Positions 42,366 to 50,571 are shown, numbered from the stretch's first letter. The stretch: DNA of 64,000 bases from DATFQI01 sp963831105 (GCA_963831105.1 CAWHOS010000009.1:124001-188000), one strand, 5' to 3'. Notes: a model not told the origin generated them from the letters alone. Translations and numbers: made by a program.

Positions 42366-42926
42366 GTGCGGCCATGGGCGCTCGGGGCGCTGCTGGCGCT
42401 CGTCACCGCCGGGCTCGCCTTCGCGCTGCTGAGCGCCGAGGGCTCGGGCACGGGCGCAGAGAACGTGGGGGAGTCCGGACCGGAGCGCGCCGCCACGCCC
42501 GAGCCGACGCCGGAGCCGGGACGCGATCGCGAGCGCGAGCCGCGCCGCTGCAAGGCCACCGAGAGCAACCCCGGCGGCACCAACAACTACATCCCGGAGG
42601 CGCCGGAGCTCAAGTCGCTGGGCTCGGGCTTCGTGATCACCGGCCTGGTGCGCTCCGCGGACGGCTGCGAGCCGCTCGAGGACGTCCGCATCCAGGTCTG
42701 GCTCGCGACGGAGACGGGAGGGGAGCAGGACAACCGCGCCAGCGTGCGCACCGGCGCGGACGGCCGCTACCGGATCGAGACGGACCCGACCGTCCCGCAG
42801 TTCGGCGAGCCCAACATCCACGTCGGCTACGACGACGAGGAGTACGGCGAGGTGTTCATCCGCCGCGTGGTCGACCTCGACGACGAGCGCGCGGTGGTCG
42901 ACCTCACGCTCGCCCGACGTGGCTGA
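42366..42926 (+). CDS. membrane-anchored intradiol-dioxygenase-fold protein
   Basis: This 186-aa protein starts at GTG 42366 with a membrane or signal segment (ALGALLALVTAGLAFALL), a Pro/Glu/Arg linker and one beta-sandwich domain. FVITGLVRSADGCEPLEDVRIQVWLATETGG, then RTGADGRYRIETDP and PNIHVGYDDEEYGEVFIRRVVDL, match the core of intradiol ring-cleavage dioxygenases. The linkers that usually hold the full Tyr2His2 iron site are reduced to one clear His and a few Tyr, so activity is doubtful. It overlaps the ferric-reductase-like gene by 8 nt, suggesting a joint extracytoplasmic redox role. Confidence 0.7.
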   Translation: MRPWALGALLALVTAGLAFALLSAEGSGTGAENVGESGPERAATPEPTPEPGRDREREPRRCKATESNPGGTNNYIPEAPELKSLGSGFVITGLVRSADGCEPLEDVRIQVWLATETGGEQDNRASVRTGADGRYRIETDPTVPQFGEPNIHVGYDDEEYGEVFIRRVVDLDDERAVVDLTLARRG

Positions 42927-43497
42927 CGCCCGCCGTGCCGCCGCGCTCGCGGTCACCGGAGCCGCGCTGGTCGCGACGCCGGTCCTGGCGCTCACCGACC
43001 GCCACCTCGACGGCGCCTCCGCAGCGCTGGTGGCCTCGACCGCCACCGCGGCGGTCGCGGTCCCGCTGCTGGCGCTGCAGCCGCTGCTGGCCGGCACCGG
43101 CCGGGTGCGCCGCCACCGCGTGATCGGCGCGATCGCGCTCGGTCTCGTGCTCGCCCACGTGGCCGCGCTGTTCGCCGAGTCGCCGGAGGACGCCCGCTTC
43201 GCGCTCTCGCCCGACGGGCCGACCCGCGCCCGGATGGCGTTGTTCGCCACGATCGCGCTGATCGGCGTGGTCGCGCTCGGCGCGCTGAAGGCCCGCCTGC
43301 CGCTCTCGGCCATGACCTGGCGCGTCCTGCACGCCTACCTCGCCGCCGTCGCGATCGCCCTCGGGGTCGGCCACGCCGTGCTCACCGACGGCGCGCTCGA
43401 CGGCGCCGGCACCGCGCTCCTGCTCGCCCTCGGCGCCGCCGGACTGCTCGGCGTCCCCGCCGCGCACCTCGCCCGCACCCGCCGGCGGCGCCGCTAG
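42919..43497 (+). CDS. ferric-reductase-like transmembrane haem protein
   Basis: This 192-aa protein has five to six membrane helices. Two helices each carry a pair of histidines spaced by 13-15 residues: RHRVIGAIALGLVLAHVAALF and LHAYLAAVAIALGVGHAVL. That is the bis-haem b pattern of the ferric reductase/MsrQ membrane domain. It lacks the FAD/NAD domains, so it is a membrane electron conduit that needs a partner. Start GTG 42919 lies inside the dioxygenase-fold gene. The electron acceptor is unknown. Confidence 0.8.
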   Translation: MADARRAAALAVTGAALVATPVLALTDRHLDGASAALVASTATAAVAVPLLALQPLLAGTGRVRRHRVIGAIALGLVLAHVAALFAESPEDARFALSPDGPTRARMALFATIALIGVVALGALKARLPLSAMTWRVLHAYLAAVAIALGVGHAVLTDGALDGAGTALLLALGAAGLLGVPAAHLARTRRRRR

Positions 43498-45068
43498 ATC
43501 TCGAGCCGCTCGTCCTCGAGGTCGAGCTCGCGCTCGATCCGGTGCATGACGTCGTTCGAGATCTCGCCCTGGTTGCGCAGCTGCACGACCGCCGCGCGCT
43601 GGGCGTCGAGCACGGAGCGGACCATCTTCTGGTACTTGCGCGACCGGTGCTCGTAGTCGTCGCCGTCGTCGTCCTCCCCCTGCTCGCCGGCGCGGGCGTT
43701 GAGGCGGCGCACGCGGTAGCGGTACATCCCGCGCATGCGCTCGACCGTGTCGTCGCGGGTCCAGTCCTGCCCCTCGAGCTCGTCGAGGTGCGCCAGCGCG
43801 GCCTCGGTCGCGCGGCGGCGGGCCAGCAGCTCCTCGCGCGCCTCCTCGCCGTCGTCGTGCACGCCGGACCAGCGGATCACGGCCGGCAGCGTGAGCCCCT
43901 GCAGCACGAGCGTGACGAAGATCACCACGAACGTGACGAACAGGATCTGGTCGCGGGCGGGGAAGTCGGCCGGCAGCGCGAGCGCGGCGGCCAGCGAGAC
44001 GGCGCCGCGCAGGCCGGCCCAGCCGACGACCATCCGGCCGCGCCAGGTCCCGCGGCGGGCGATCTGGCTCTGACGCCGGTCGAGCATCCGGATCAGGAAG
44101 GTGCTCGCGTGGACCCAGAGGATCCGGGTGACGATGACCACGGCCGCCACCGCCAGGGCGATCCCGATCAGCTCCCCGAGCGGCTCGTCCTCGAGCCCGT
44201 CGAGGATCCGGGGGAGCTGGAGGCCGATCAGCACGAACAGCAGGGCGTTGAGCAGGAAGGTCAGGATCGTCCACATCGAGTAGCCCGCGACCCGCTGCCG
44301 CGCGGAGGAGATCTCCGGCGCCCGCCAGCCGATGTAGATGCCGACCGTGACGGCGGCCAGCACGCCCGAGGCGCCCGCGCGCTCGGCCGGGACGTAGGCC
44401 GCGTAGCCCGTCAGGATCGAGATCGTGACCTCCACGGGCGGGTCGTCCAGGCGCTTGCGGATCTCCGCGATCACCCAGCCGACAGCGAGCCCGATCGCGA
44501 TCCCGCCGGCCGCGCCCAGGACGAACTCCAGCCCGGCCTCCGCGAGCGAGAAGCCGCCGCCGATCGCGCCGATCGCCACGCGGTAGATCACGAGCGCGGT
44601 GCCGTCGTTGATCAGGCTCTCGCCCTCGATGACCGTCCTCAGGCGGCGCGGCATCCCCAGCCGGCTGCCGATCTCGATCGCGGCCAGCGGGTCCGTCGGC
44701 GCGACGATCGCGCCGAGCGCGAATGCGGCCGCCCACGGGAGGTCGTCGATCAGCGCGTGCGCCACGACCGCCACCGCGCAGGCGGTCGCGATCACGAGCC
44801 CGATCGCCATCAGCGAGATCGAGCGCAGGTCGTACTTGAGATCGCGCAGGCTCGCGAAGAACGCCGCCGAGTACAGCAGCGGCGGCAGGAAGATGACCAG
44901 CACGAGCTCCGGCTCGAGCTCGACCTCGGGGATGCCGGGGACGAACCCCATCACCAGGCCGCCGAGCACGAGCAGGATCGGGTATGGCACCCCGATCACG
45001 CGGCTCGCCGCCGCCAGCACGGCGACCGCGACGAGCAGGGAGATCAGGACGAGCTCGACGCCGTGCAC
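43494..45068 (-). CDS. Na+/H+ antiporter, CPA1 family
   Basis: This 524-aa protein has about 12 membrane helices, starting VELVLISLLVAVAVLAAASRVIGVPYPILLVLGGLVMGF. Family motifs are FLPPLLYSAAFF, GAIVAPTDPLAAIEIG, VIEGESLINDGTALVIY (the ND pair) and VVGWAGLRGAVSLAAALALP. A charged cytoplasmic tail of about 110 residues follows helix 12. It exchanges Na+ or K+ for H+ for pH and salt control. GTG 45068 overlaps the stop of the metallo-hydrolase gene by 1 nt. Confidence 0.93.
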   Translation of the reverse strand: MHGVELVLISLLVAVAVLAAASRVIGVPYPILLVLGGLVMGFVPGIPEVELEPELVLVIFLPPLLYSAAFFASLRDLKYDLRSISLMAIGLVIATACAVAVVAHALIDDLPWAAAFALGAIVAPTDPLAAIEIGSRLGMPRRLRTVIEGESLINDGTALVIYRVAIGAIGGGFSLAEAGLEFVLGAAGGIAIGLAVGWVIAEIRKRLDDPPVEVTISILTGYAAYVPAERAGASGVLAAVTVGIYIGWRAPEISSARQRVAGYSMWTILTFLLNALLFVLIGLQLPRILDGLEDEPLGELIGIALAVAAVVIVTRILWVHASTFLIRMLDRRQSQIARRGTWRGRMVVGWAGLRGAVSLAAALALPADFPARDQILFVTFVVIFVTLVLQGLTLPAVIRWSGVHDDGEEAREELLARRRATEAALAHLDELEGQDWTRDDTVERMRGMYRYRVRRLNARAGEQGEDDDGDDYEHRSRKYQKMVRSVLDAQRAAVVQLRNQGEISNDVMHRIERELDLEDERLEI

Positions 45069-46051
45069 TAGCTCAGCGCCTCGTAGCGGATCACCCCGCC
45101 GGTCTCGAGCTCGGCCACCTGCTCGCGCTCGAGCAGCAGGTCGACGTGGCCGAGGACCTCGCTGAGGGTGAGGTAGGCCTGGGTGACGGCGACGTTGCCC
45201 CACAGCGCCTGCGCGATCTCGTGCGCCGTCAGCGGCCGCTCGCCGAGCAGGCCGTGGATCTTGCGCGCCCGGCGCTCGTGCATCGCGAAGCGCTCGTCGA
45301 TCAGCGCCACGTGGTCGGAGAACGGGTCGCCGTGGCCCGGCAGGACCTGCGAGAGCTCCATCTCGCGCGTCTCGCGCATCGAGGCGAGGTAGGTCAGCAG
45401 CGCGCGCGGGCGCCCGTCGCCCGGCTCGCCCGACTTGCCGCCGAGCTGGCGCGAGATCAGCGGGTTGGAGGAGATGTGGCGGATCAGGTGGTCGCCGGCC
45501 AGCAGCGTCCCGTCGCCGCGGTCCAGGAAGACCGTGTCAGACGGGGAGTGCCCCGGGCGGTGGAACGCCTCCAGCGTGCGCCCGGCGAACTCCAGCGCCT
45601 CGCCGTCGGCGAGCCGGCGCGTGACCTGCGTCGAGCCGCCCCAGCCGCGGAACGAGCGCGAGACCGCCCGCAGCGCCGTGACCACGTCGCGCGAGATCCC
45701 GTGGCGCAGCATCAGCGCCTCGGCGAGCTCGTCGTCGCGCTCGGCCTCGGCGCCGAAGTCCTCGATCAGCGGCGCCAGCAGGTCCAGCGCGACGACCTCC
45801 GCCCGCGAGCGCCGCGCGAGCACGTCGACCAGGCCGAGGTGGTCGATGTGCTGGTGGGTGATCACGATCCGCTCGAGGTCCTCGATCCGGCGGCCGTGCG
45901 CGGCCAGCGCGCGCTCCAGGCAGTCGAGCGCCTTGCCGGAGTTCGGGCCCGTGTCGACCAGCGTCAGCGGGTCGTCGTCGATCAGGTAGCAGTTGACCCG
46001 GCCCACCATGAACGGGGTCGGGATCGCCATGCTGTGGATCGCACCGCTCAC
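45068..46051 (-). CDS. MBL-fold metallo-hydrolase
   Basis: This 327-aa protein has the metallo-beta-lactamase core LIDDDPLTLVDTGPNSG, the zinc motif THQHIDH (HxHxDH, residues 66-71), FHRPGHSPSDTVFLDRGDGTLLAGDHLI and LPGHGDPFSDH. A C-terminal winged-helix-like region (LLGERPLTAHEIAQALWGNVAVTQAYLTLSEVLGHVDLL) matches the LACTB2-like group. It hydrolyses a thioester, phosphodiester or similar bond. GTG 46051 overlaps the phosphomannomutase stop by 4 nt. Confidence 0.9.
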   Translation of the reverse strand: MSGAIHSMAIPTPFMVGRVNCYLIDDDPLTLVDTGPNSGKALDCLERALAAHGRRIEDLERIVITHQHIDHLGLVDVLARRSRAEVVALDLLAPLIEDFGAEAERDDELAEALMLRHGISRDVVTALRAVSRSFRGWGGSTQVTRRLADGEALEFAGRTLEAFHRPGHSPSDTVFLDRGDGTLLAGDHLIRHISSNPLISRQLGGKSGEPGDGRPRALLTYLASMRETREMELSQVLPGHGDPFSDHVALIDERFAMHERRARKIHGLLGERPLTAHEIAQALWGNVAVTQAYLTLSEVLGHVDLLLEREQVAELETGGVIRYEALS

Positions 46052-47415
46052 GAGCGGATCAACTGCAGCACCTCGTCGCGCCGGCGCTCCATGTCCTCCT
46101 TCGAGACCAGGCTCTCGAGGTTCAGGCGCAGCAGCGGCTCGGTGTTCGACGCGCGCACGTTGAAGTGCCAGTCGTCGTAGTCGACCGAGATGCCGTCGAG
46201 CTTGGTGATCTCCCCGTCGGAGTACTTCTCCTCGATCGCCGCCATCCTGGCGTCGGAGTCGTCGACCTCGGAGTTGATCTCGCCCGAGATGAAGTACTCC
46301 GAGCGGAACTGCGAGACGAGGTCCGAGAGCTTGGCGTCCTTCTTGGAGAGCAGCTCGAGGATCAGCAGCGCCGGGACGGTGCCGGAGTCGGCGTTGTAGA
46401 AGTCGGCGAAGTAGTAGTGGCCGGAGACCTCGCCGCCGAAGGCGCCGCCCTCGTCGCGCATGCGGACCTTGAAGAACGCGTGCCCGACGCGGTTCATGTG
46501 GGCCTTGCCGCCGAGCCGCTCGACGAGGTCCGGGACGGCCCGGGAGGCGCGCACGTCGTAGAGGATGTCCGCGCCCGGCTGCTTCTCGAGGATCGATTCG
46601 GCCAGCAGGGCGGTCAGGAAGTCGCCGTCGACGAACGTGCCCGTGTCGTCGATGAAGAAGCAGCGGTCGGCGTCGCCGTCCCAGGCGATGCCGAGGTCGG
46701 CGCCCTCCTCGCGGACCTTGTCGATGATGAAGCGGCGGTTCTCCTCCAGCAGCGGGTTCGGCTCGTGGTCGGGGAAGGAGCCGTCGGGCGTCCAGTAGGT
46801 CGTCACGAGGTCCAGGCCGAGCTGCTCCAGCAGCGGGCCGACCATCGGGCCGGCCATGCCGTTGCCGCCGTCGACGACGACCTTCAGCGGCTTGATCACG
46901 TCGGCATCGATGAACTTGATCGCCGCCTCCTGGAAGTCGCTGTAGACGTCCACGTCCTCGGAGGAGCCGCCGCCGGGAGCGTCCCCGAGGCCGGCCTCGA
47001 TCAGGTCGCGGATCTCGCCGATCCCGCCGTCGCCCGACAGCGCGACGGCGCCGCGCTCGACGAGCTTGGCGCCCGTGTACTTCGCCGGGTTGTGCGAGGC
47101 GGTGCACATCAGCCCGCCGTCGAGCTCCTGCGAGCCGACGAGGAAATAGAGCATCTCCGTGCCGACCTGGCCCGCGTCGAGCACGTGCGCGCCCTCGGAG
47201 ACCATCCCGTCGCGGTAGCGCCCCGCCATCTCGGGCGCCTGCAGGCGCATGTCGCGGCCGAGGCCGACGCGCAGCTCGGACGCGTCCTTGCCGTGCATGC
47301 CGGCGAGCACGCGCACGAACGCGCGCCCGACCTGCTCGGCGACGTCCCCGTCGATCTCGTCTCCGTAGAGGCCGCGGATGTCGTACGCCTTGAAGATCTG
47401 TGCCGGTGCGCTCAT
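46048..47415 (-). CDS. phosphomannomutase/phosphoglucomutase
   Basis: This 455-aa alpha-D-phosphohexomutase starts IFKAYDIRGLYGDEID. It has the phosphoserine loop TASHNPAKYTG, the Mg2+ loop DGDADRCFF, the sugar loop GEVSGHYYF and the phosphate-binding RASNTEPLLRL. It interconverts 6-phospho and 1-phospho sugars, feeding activated-sugar synthesis. The nucleotidyltransferase at 48089 could act next. TAGGAT lies 9 nt before its ATG. Confidence 0.95.
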   Translation of the reverse strand: MSAPAQIFKAYDIRGLYGDEIDGDVAEQVGRAFVRVLAGMHGKDASELRVGLGRDMRLQAPEMAGRYRDGMVSEGAHVLDAGQVGTEMLYFLVGSQELDGGLMCTASHNPAKYTGAKLVERGAVALSGDGGIGEIRDLIEAGLGDAPGGGSSEDVDVYSDFQEAAIKFIDADVIKPLKVVVDGGNGMAGPMVGPLLEQLGLDLVTTYWTPDGSFPDHEPNPLLEENRRFIIDKVREEGADLGIAWDGDADRCFFIDDTGTFVDGDFLTALLAESILEKQPGADILYDVRASRAVPDLVERLGGKAHMNRVGHAFFKVRMRDEGGAFGGEVSGHYYFADFYNADSGTVPALLILELLSKKDAKLSDLVSQFRSEYFISGEINSEVDDSDARMAAIEEKYSDGEITKLDGISVDYDDWHFNVRASNTEPLLRLNLESLVSKEDMERRRDEVLQLIRS

Positions 47416-47424
47416 GGGCGGGCC

Positions 47425-47430
47425 ATCCTA
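47425..47430 (-). promoter_or_regulatory. -10 hexamer TAGGAT sharing the upstream stop
   Basis: The first three bases are the TAG stop of the methyltransferase gene, and the hexamer ends 9 nt before the phosphomannomutase ATG. This is the same arrangement as at 8276 and 48807. Confidence 0.4.
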
Positions 47431-48069
47431 CGCGCGTCGCGCGGCGAGCACGTGCTGGAAGGTGAACGGCGACAGCCGCGCCAGCGGGCCCGCGTGGCGG
47501 TCCAGCCGCGTGCCGCGCCACAGCAGCCACGGGCGCCGCTCGACGTGCTCGACGTGGAGGCCCGCCCCCTCGCACAGCTCGACGGCGTCGCGCAGCGTGA
47601 ACCAGCGCAGGTGGGTGGCGTCGTGGATGCCCTCCGGGCGGCGCGGCCAGCTGCCGCGGGCGAGCGCGGCGAACGTCGTCCAGTGGGCGGCGTTGGGCAG
47701 CGAGACGATCGCGCGGCAACCCGGCTCGAGCAGCCGGGCGTAGGCCTCGAGCGCGCTCCACGGGTCGACGAGGTGCTCGAGCACGTCGGCCGCGACCAGG
47801 CAGTCGAAGCGGCCGAGGTCGTCCGGGACGTCCTGGACGTCGCCGACCACGACGCGGTCGCAGCGCTCCCGCGCGATCGCCGCGTAGGCGGGCTCGCGCT
47901 CGATCCCGACCACCTCGACCTCGCCGCGCTGCTTCAGCGCGCCGGCCAGCCAGCCGGTCGAGCAGCCGAGGTCGAGCACGCGGCGCGCGCCGGCCGGGAC
48001 GAGGTCCACGATCTCGCTGCGGACGCTCTCGTAGGCGTCCGCCCGCGCCGCGCGTTCTTCGGCATCCAT
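47428..48069 (-). CDS. SAM-dependent methyltransferase
   Basis: This 213-aa protein has motif I RRVLDLGCSTGWLAGALKQRGEVEVVGIERE, then FDCLVAADVLEHLVDPWSALEAYARLLEPGCRAIVSLPN and HLRWFTLRDAVELCEGAGL. It is like the WbdD/UbiG-type methyltransferases found near polysaccharide genes. Its neighbours (phosphomannomutase and a divergent sugar nucleotidyltransferase) support a sugar or glycolipid substrate. Start ATG 48069. Confidence 0.85.
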   Translation of the reverse strand: MDAEERAARADAYESVRSEIVDLVPAGARRVLDLGCSTGWLAGALKQRGEVEVVGIEREPAYAAIARERCDRVVVGDVQDVPDDLGRFDCLVAADVLEHLVDPWSALEAYARLLEPGCRAIVSLPNAAHWTTFAALARGSWPRRPEGIHDATHLRWFTLRDAVELCEGAGLHVEHVERRPWLLWRGTRLDRHAGPLARLSPFTFQHVLAARRA

Positions 48070-48088
48070 GCCGGGTAGCCTGCCGCAG

Positions 48089-48809
48089 ATGCTCGTCGCG
48101 ATCCTCTGTGGCGGTCGCGGGACGCGACTGCAGGAGCACAGCCCCGAGGTCCCGAAGCCGCTCGTGGAGATCGGCGGGCGCCCGATCCTCTGGCACGTGA
48201 TCCAGATCTACGCCGCCCAGGGCTACCGCCGCTTCCTGCTGCTGTGCGGCTATCGCGGCGAGCAGATCGAGGCGTTCGCGCGCGAGACGTACTGGCCCGA
48301 GGGCGTCGAGGTGCGCTGCCTCGACACCGGCGTTGGACACGCCGACCGGCGGGCGGCTGTGGCGGGTGCGCGACGAGCTCTCGGACGCGCCGTTCCTGGC
48401 CACCTACGCCGACGGCGTCGCCGACATCGACCTCGCCGCGCTGCGCGCCCGCCACGAGGCGGCCGGCACGCTGGCCGCGGTGACCGTGGTGCGGCCGGCG
48501 CTGCCGTTCGGGGTCGCTGACCTGGACGACGAGGACCGCGTGCGCGGTTTCCACGAGAAGCCGCGGGCGGAGCACTGGGTCAACGGCGGGTTCTTCTCGC
48601 TGCGCCCGGGCGCCCTCGACTACATGACCGAGGACTCCGTGCTCGAGCGCGAGCCGCTCGAGCGCCTCGCGGCCGACGGCGAGCTCGCCGCCTTCCGCCA
48701 CGAGGGCTTCTGGGCCTGCATGGACACCTACAAGGACGCGGTCGCGCTCAACGACCGCTGGGCCGGCGGCGACGCGCCGTGGGCCGCGGGCCTGGCGCTC
48801 CCGTCCTAG
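48089..48809 (+). CDS. sugar-phosphate nucleotidyltransferase (RfbF-like), one frameshift
   Basis: From ATG 48089 the text is MLVAILCGGRGTRLQEHSPEVPKPLVEIGGRPILWHVIQ, with the nucleotide-binding GGRGTRL at 8-14. A one-base slip near 48335 is needed to continue into RLWRVRDELSDAPFLATYADGVADIDL, HWVNGGFFSLRPGALDYM and ACMDTYKDAVALNDRW. These are features of glucose-1-phosphate cytidylyltransferases. Repaired length is about 240 residues, near normal. It would activate the hexose 1-phosphate made by the mutase. The slip falls in a repetitive ACACCGGCGTTGGACACGCC stretch, so an indel error is likely. Confidence 0.85.
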
Positions 48810-48812
48810 ACT
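48807..48812 (+). promoter_or_regulatory. -10 hexamer TAGACT sharing the upstream stop
   Basis: It begins with the TAG stop of the nucleotidyltransferase and ends 9 nt before the yebC ATG. This suggests yebC has its own leaderless promoter. Confidence 0.4.
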
Positions 48813-48821
48813 TACGCGCAC

Positions 48822-49571
48822 ATGGCCGGTCACTCCAAATGGGCTGGGATCAAGCACAAGAAGGCGATCGTCGACGCGCGGCGCGGCAAGCTGTTCACCA
48901 AGCTCGCCCGCGCGATCACGGTGGCCGCGAAGGAGGGCGGCGGGGACATCGAGGGCAACCCGGCGCTCGCGCTGGCCGTGCAGAAGGCCAAGGACGCCTC
49001 GATGCCCAAGGACAACATCGAGCGCGCGATCGCCAAGGGCACGGGCGAGGGCGGCGACGCCGACGCGCTCGAGGCCGTCATGTACGAGGGCTACGGCCCC
49101 GGCGGCGTGGCGCTGCTGGTGGAGGCGACGACCGACAACCGCAACCGCACCGGCTCCGAGGTGCGGCACGCCTTCGGCAAGCACAACGGCAACCTCGGCG
49201 AGCCCGGCTCGGTCGCCTACCTGTTCGACAAGCAGGGCGTCGTGGTCGTGGACGCCGAGCGCTACAGCGAGGACGACCTGATGGTCGCGATCGACGCGGG
49301 CGCCGAGGACATCGCGATGGACGACGACGTCTTCGAGGTCATCACCGAGCCCAGCGCCCTGACGGCGGTGCGCGCCGCGCTCGACGAGGCCGGGATCGCG
49401 ATCGAGAACGCCGAGGTCGCCCAGCGTCCCAAGACGCTCGTCCCGCTCGACGAGGAGGGCGCGACGAAGCTGATGAAGCTCATCGACGCGCTCGAGGACC
49501 TCGACGACGTGGACGCCGTGCACGCGAACTTCGACGTGCCGGCCGACGTGCTCGAGCGCGTCGCGGGCTAG
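48822..49571 (+). CDS. yebC: YebC/PmpR-type regulatory or translation factor
   Basis: This 249-aa protein starts MAGHSKWAGIKHKKAIVDARRGKLFTKLARAITVAAKEGGGD, the highly conserved family opening, and keeps DASMPKDNIERAIAKGTG and NRNRTGSEVRHAFGKHNGNLGEPGSVAYLF. YebC proteins have been described as DNA-binding regulators and, more recently, as factors that help ribosomes through difficult sequences. Its position upstream of ruvCAB is conserved across many bacteria. Confidence 0.96.
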   Translation: MAGHSKWAGIKHKKAIVDARRGKLFTKLARAITVAAKEGGGDIEGNPALALAVQKAKDASMPKDNIERAIAKGTGEGGDADALEAVMYEGYGPGGVALLVEATTDNRNRTGSEVRHAFGKHNGNLGEPGSVAYLFDKQGVVVVDAERYSEDDLMVAIDAGAEDIAMDDDVFEVITEPSALTAVRAALDEAGIAIENAEVAQRPKTLVPLDEEGATKLMKLIDALEDLDDVDAVHANFDVPADVLERVAG

Positions 49572-49602
49572 CTCGGGCGCCCACCTGGGTACATCGGACC
49601 AC

Positions 49603-50016
49603 GTGCGCAGCACGTGGTCGCCGCCAGCCTTGTTCCTCGTGCTCCTGATGGCGGTCGGGAGCATCGTCATGTGGCTCGTCATCCCGCTCGCGCTCGTCTA
49701 CGCCGCCTCCCAGCTGGCCGACACCTCCGCGCCCACCCTCGGCCCGTACCTGCTCGTGTTCATCGGGCTCCCGATCGGGATGGCCATCATGGCCAAGCTG
49801 CTCGGCTACCTCGACCACGTCCACCAGTCCTACACGCGCACGGGAGACGACCGCCCGCAGCAGGCGCCGTGGATGCGCTCGATGCGCGGCGAGCGCGGCT
49901 CCACCCGCAAGCGCGGCGTGCTCGACACGGTGATGATCGTCTCCGTGCTGTTCGCGCTGGCGGTCTTCGGGATCTGGTTCTTCGGCTTCGCCGGCTCGTC
50001 CCTGCCGGGCTCCTAG
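49603..50016 (+). CDS. small membrane protein of unknown function
   Basis: This 137-aa protein starts at GTG 49603 and has three membrane helices: FLVLLMAVGSIVMWLVIPLALVYAAS, GPYLLVFIGLPIGMAIMAKLLGYL and VMIVSVLFALAVFGIWFFGFA. A charged cytoplasmic loop (SYTRTGDDRPQQAPWMRSMRGERGSTRKRG) separates helices 2 and 3. I recognise no family. It is 31 nt after yebC and 4 nt before the VOC gene, so it may share their transcript. Confidence 0.7.
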   Translation: MRSTWSPPALFLVLLMAVGSIVMWLVIPLALVYAASQLADTSAPTLGPYLLVFIGLPIGMAIMAKLLGYLDHVHQSYTRTGDDRPQQAPWMRSMRGERGSTRKRGVLDTVMIVSVLFALAVFGIWFFGFAGSSLPGS

Positions 50017-50020
50017 CGCC

Positions 50021-50383
50021 GTGAAGGTGCTGGCGCTGGCGTGGGTGGGGACGCGGGCGACCGAGTTCGCCGCGACCACCGCGTTCTTCCGCGACGTGCT
50101 CGGCCTCGGCGTGCAGCTCGCGGAGCCCGACTTCACGGTGCTCGACGTACCTGACGGCTCCACCGTCGAGGTCTTCGGCCCGTCCAGCCCGTACAACGCG
50201 CACTTCACGCATCCTGTGGCGGGGTTCCTCGTCGACGACCTCGACGAGGCTCTACGCGAGGTGCGCGCGGCCGGCGCCGAGATCGTGCTGCCGCCGCAGG
50301 ACGGCGGGGACCGGGGTTGGATGCACTTCCGGGCTCCCGACGGGTTTGTCTATGAGCTCATGGAGGAGCGCGGCGGGGCCTGA
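50021..50383 (+). CDS. VOC (glyoxalase-like) family protein
   Basis: This 120-aa protein has the paired beta-alpha-beta-beta-beta modules of the vicinal oxygen chelate fold: FAATTAFFRDVLGLGVQLAEPDFTVLDVPDGSTVEVFGP and VAGFLVDDLDEALREVRAAGAEIVLPPQDGGDRGWMHFRAPDGFVYELME. The glutamate in YELME and an upstream residue could chelate metal. It is a single-domain member; the substrate is unknown. Start GTG 50021. Confidence 0.85.
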   Translation: MKVLALAWVGTRATEFAATTAFFRDVLGLGVQLAEPDFTVLDVPDGSTVEVFGPSSPYNAHFTHPVAGFLVDDLDEALREVRAAGAEIVLPPQDGGDRGWMHFRAPDGFVYELMEERGGA

Positions 50384-50489
50384 TACCTGGCTTCGGCAGG
50401 CGCCGGTGGCCTGGTCTGTGGCGCGGCTTGCCTCAACGGCATTGCTTGTAGGGGTGGGGGAGTGTTGCCTCGGTGGATCGAGCCGCGAG

Positions 50490-50512
50490 TTGTTCAGTCT
50501 CAGGCTGAACAA
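50490..50512. repeat. 23-bp palindromic repeat, copy 2
   Basis: TTGTTCAG-n7-CTGAACAA, with the pairing extended outward to GAGTTGTTCAG (50487-50497) and CTGAACAACTC (50505-50515). It lies in the 245-nt gap between the VOC gene and ruvC. It shares both 8-nt arms with the copy at 24173-24195. Confidence 0.75.
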
Positions 50513-50548
50513 CTCCGGGTTCACCCCTCGAGGGGGTCGGGTCCGCAG

Positions 50549-50571
50549 TTGCTCGGCCTGAGCCCGGACAA
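50549..50571. repeat. 23-bp palindromic repeat, degenerate copy 3
   Basis: TTGCTCGG-n7-CCGGACAA has the same length and central CTGAG as copy 1, with five differences from it. One pair of changes (A7 to G, T17 to C) preserves pairing. Outer arms TCCGCA (50542-50547) and TGCGGA (50573-50578) also pair. It sits 51 nt before the ruvC start, and no gene is visible in the gap. Confidence 0.55.
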
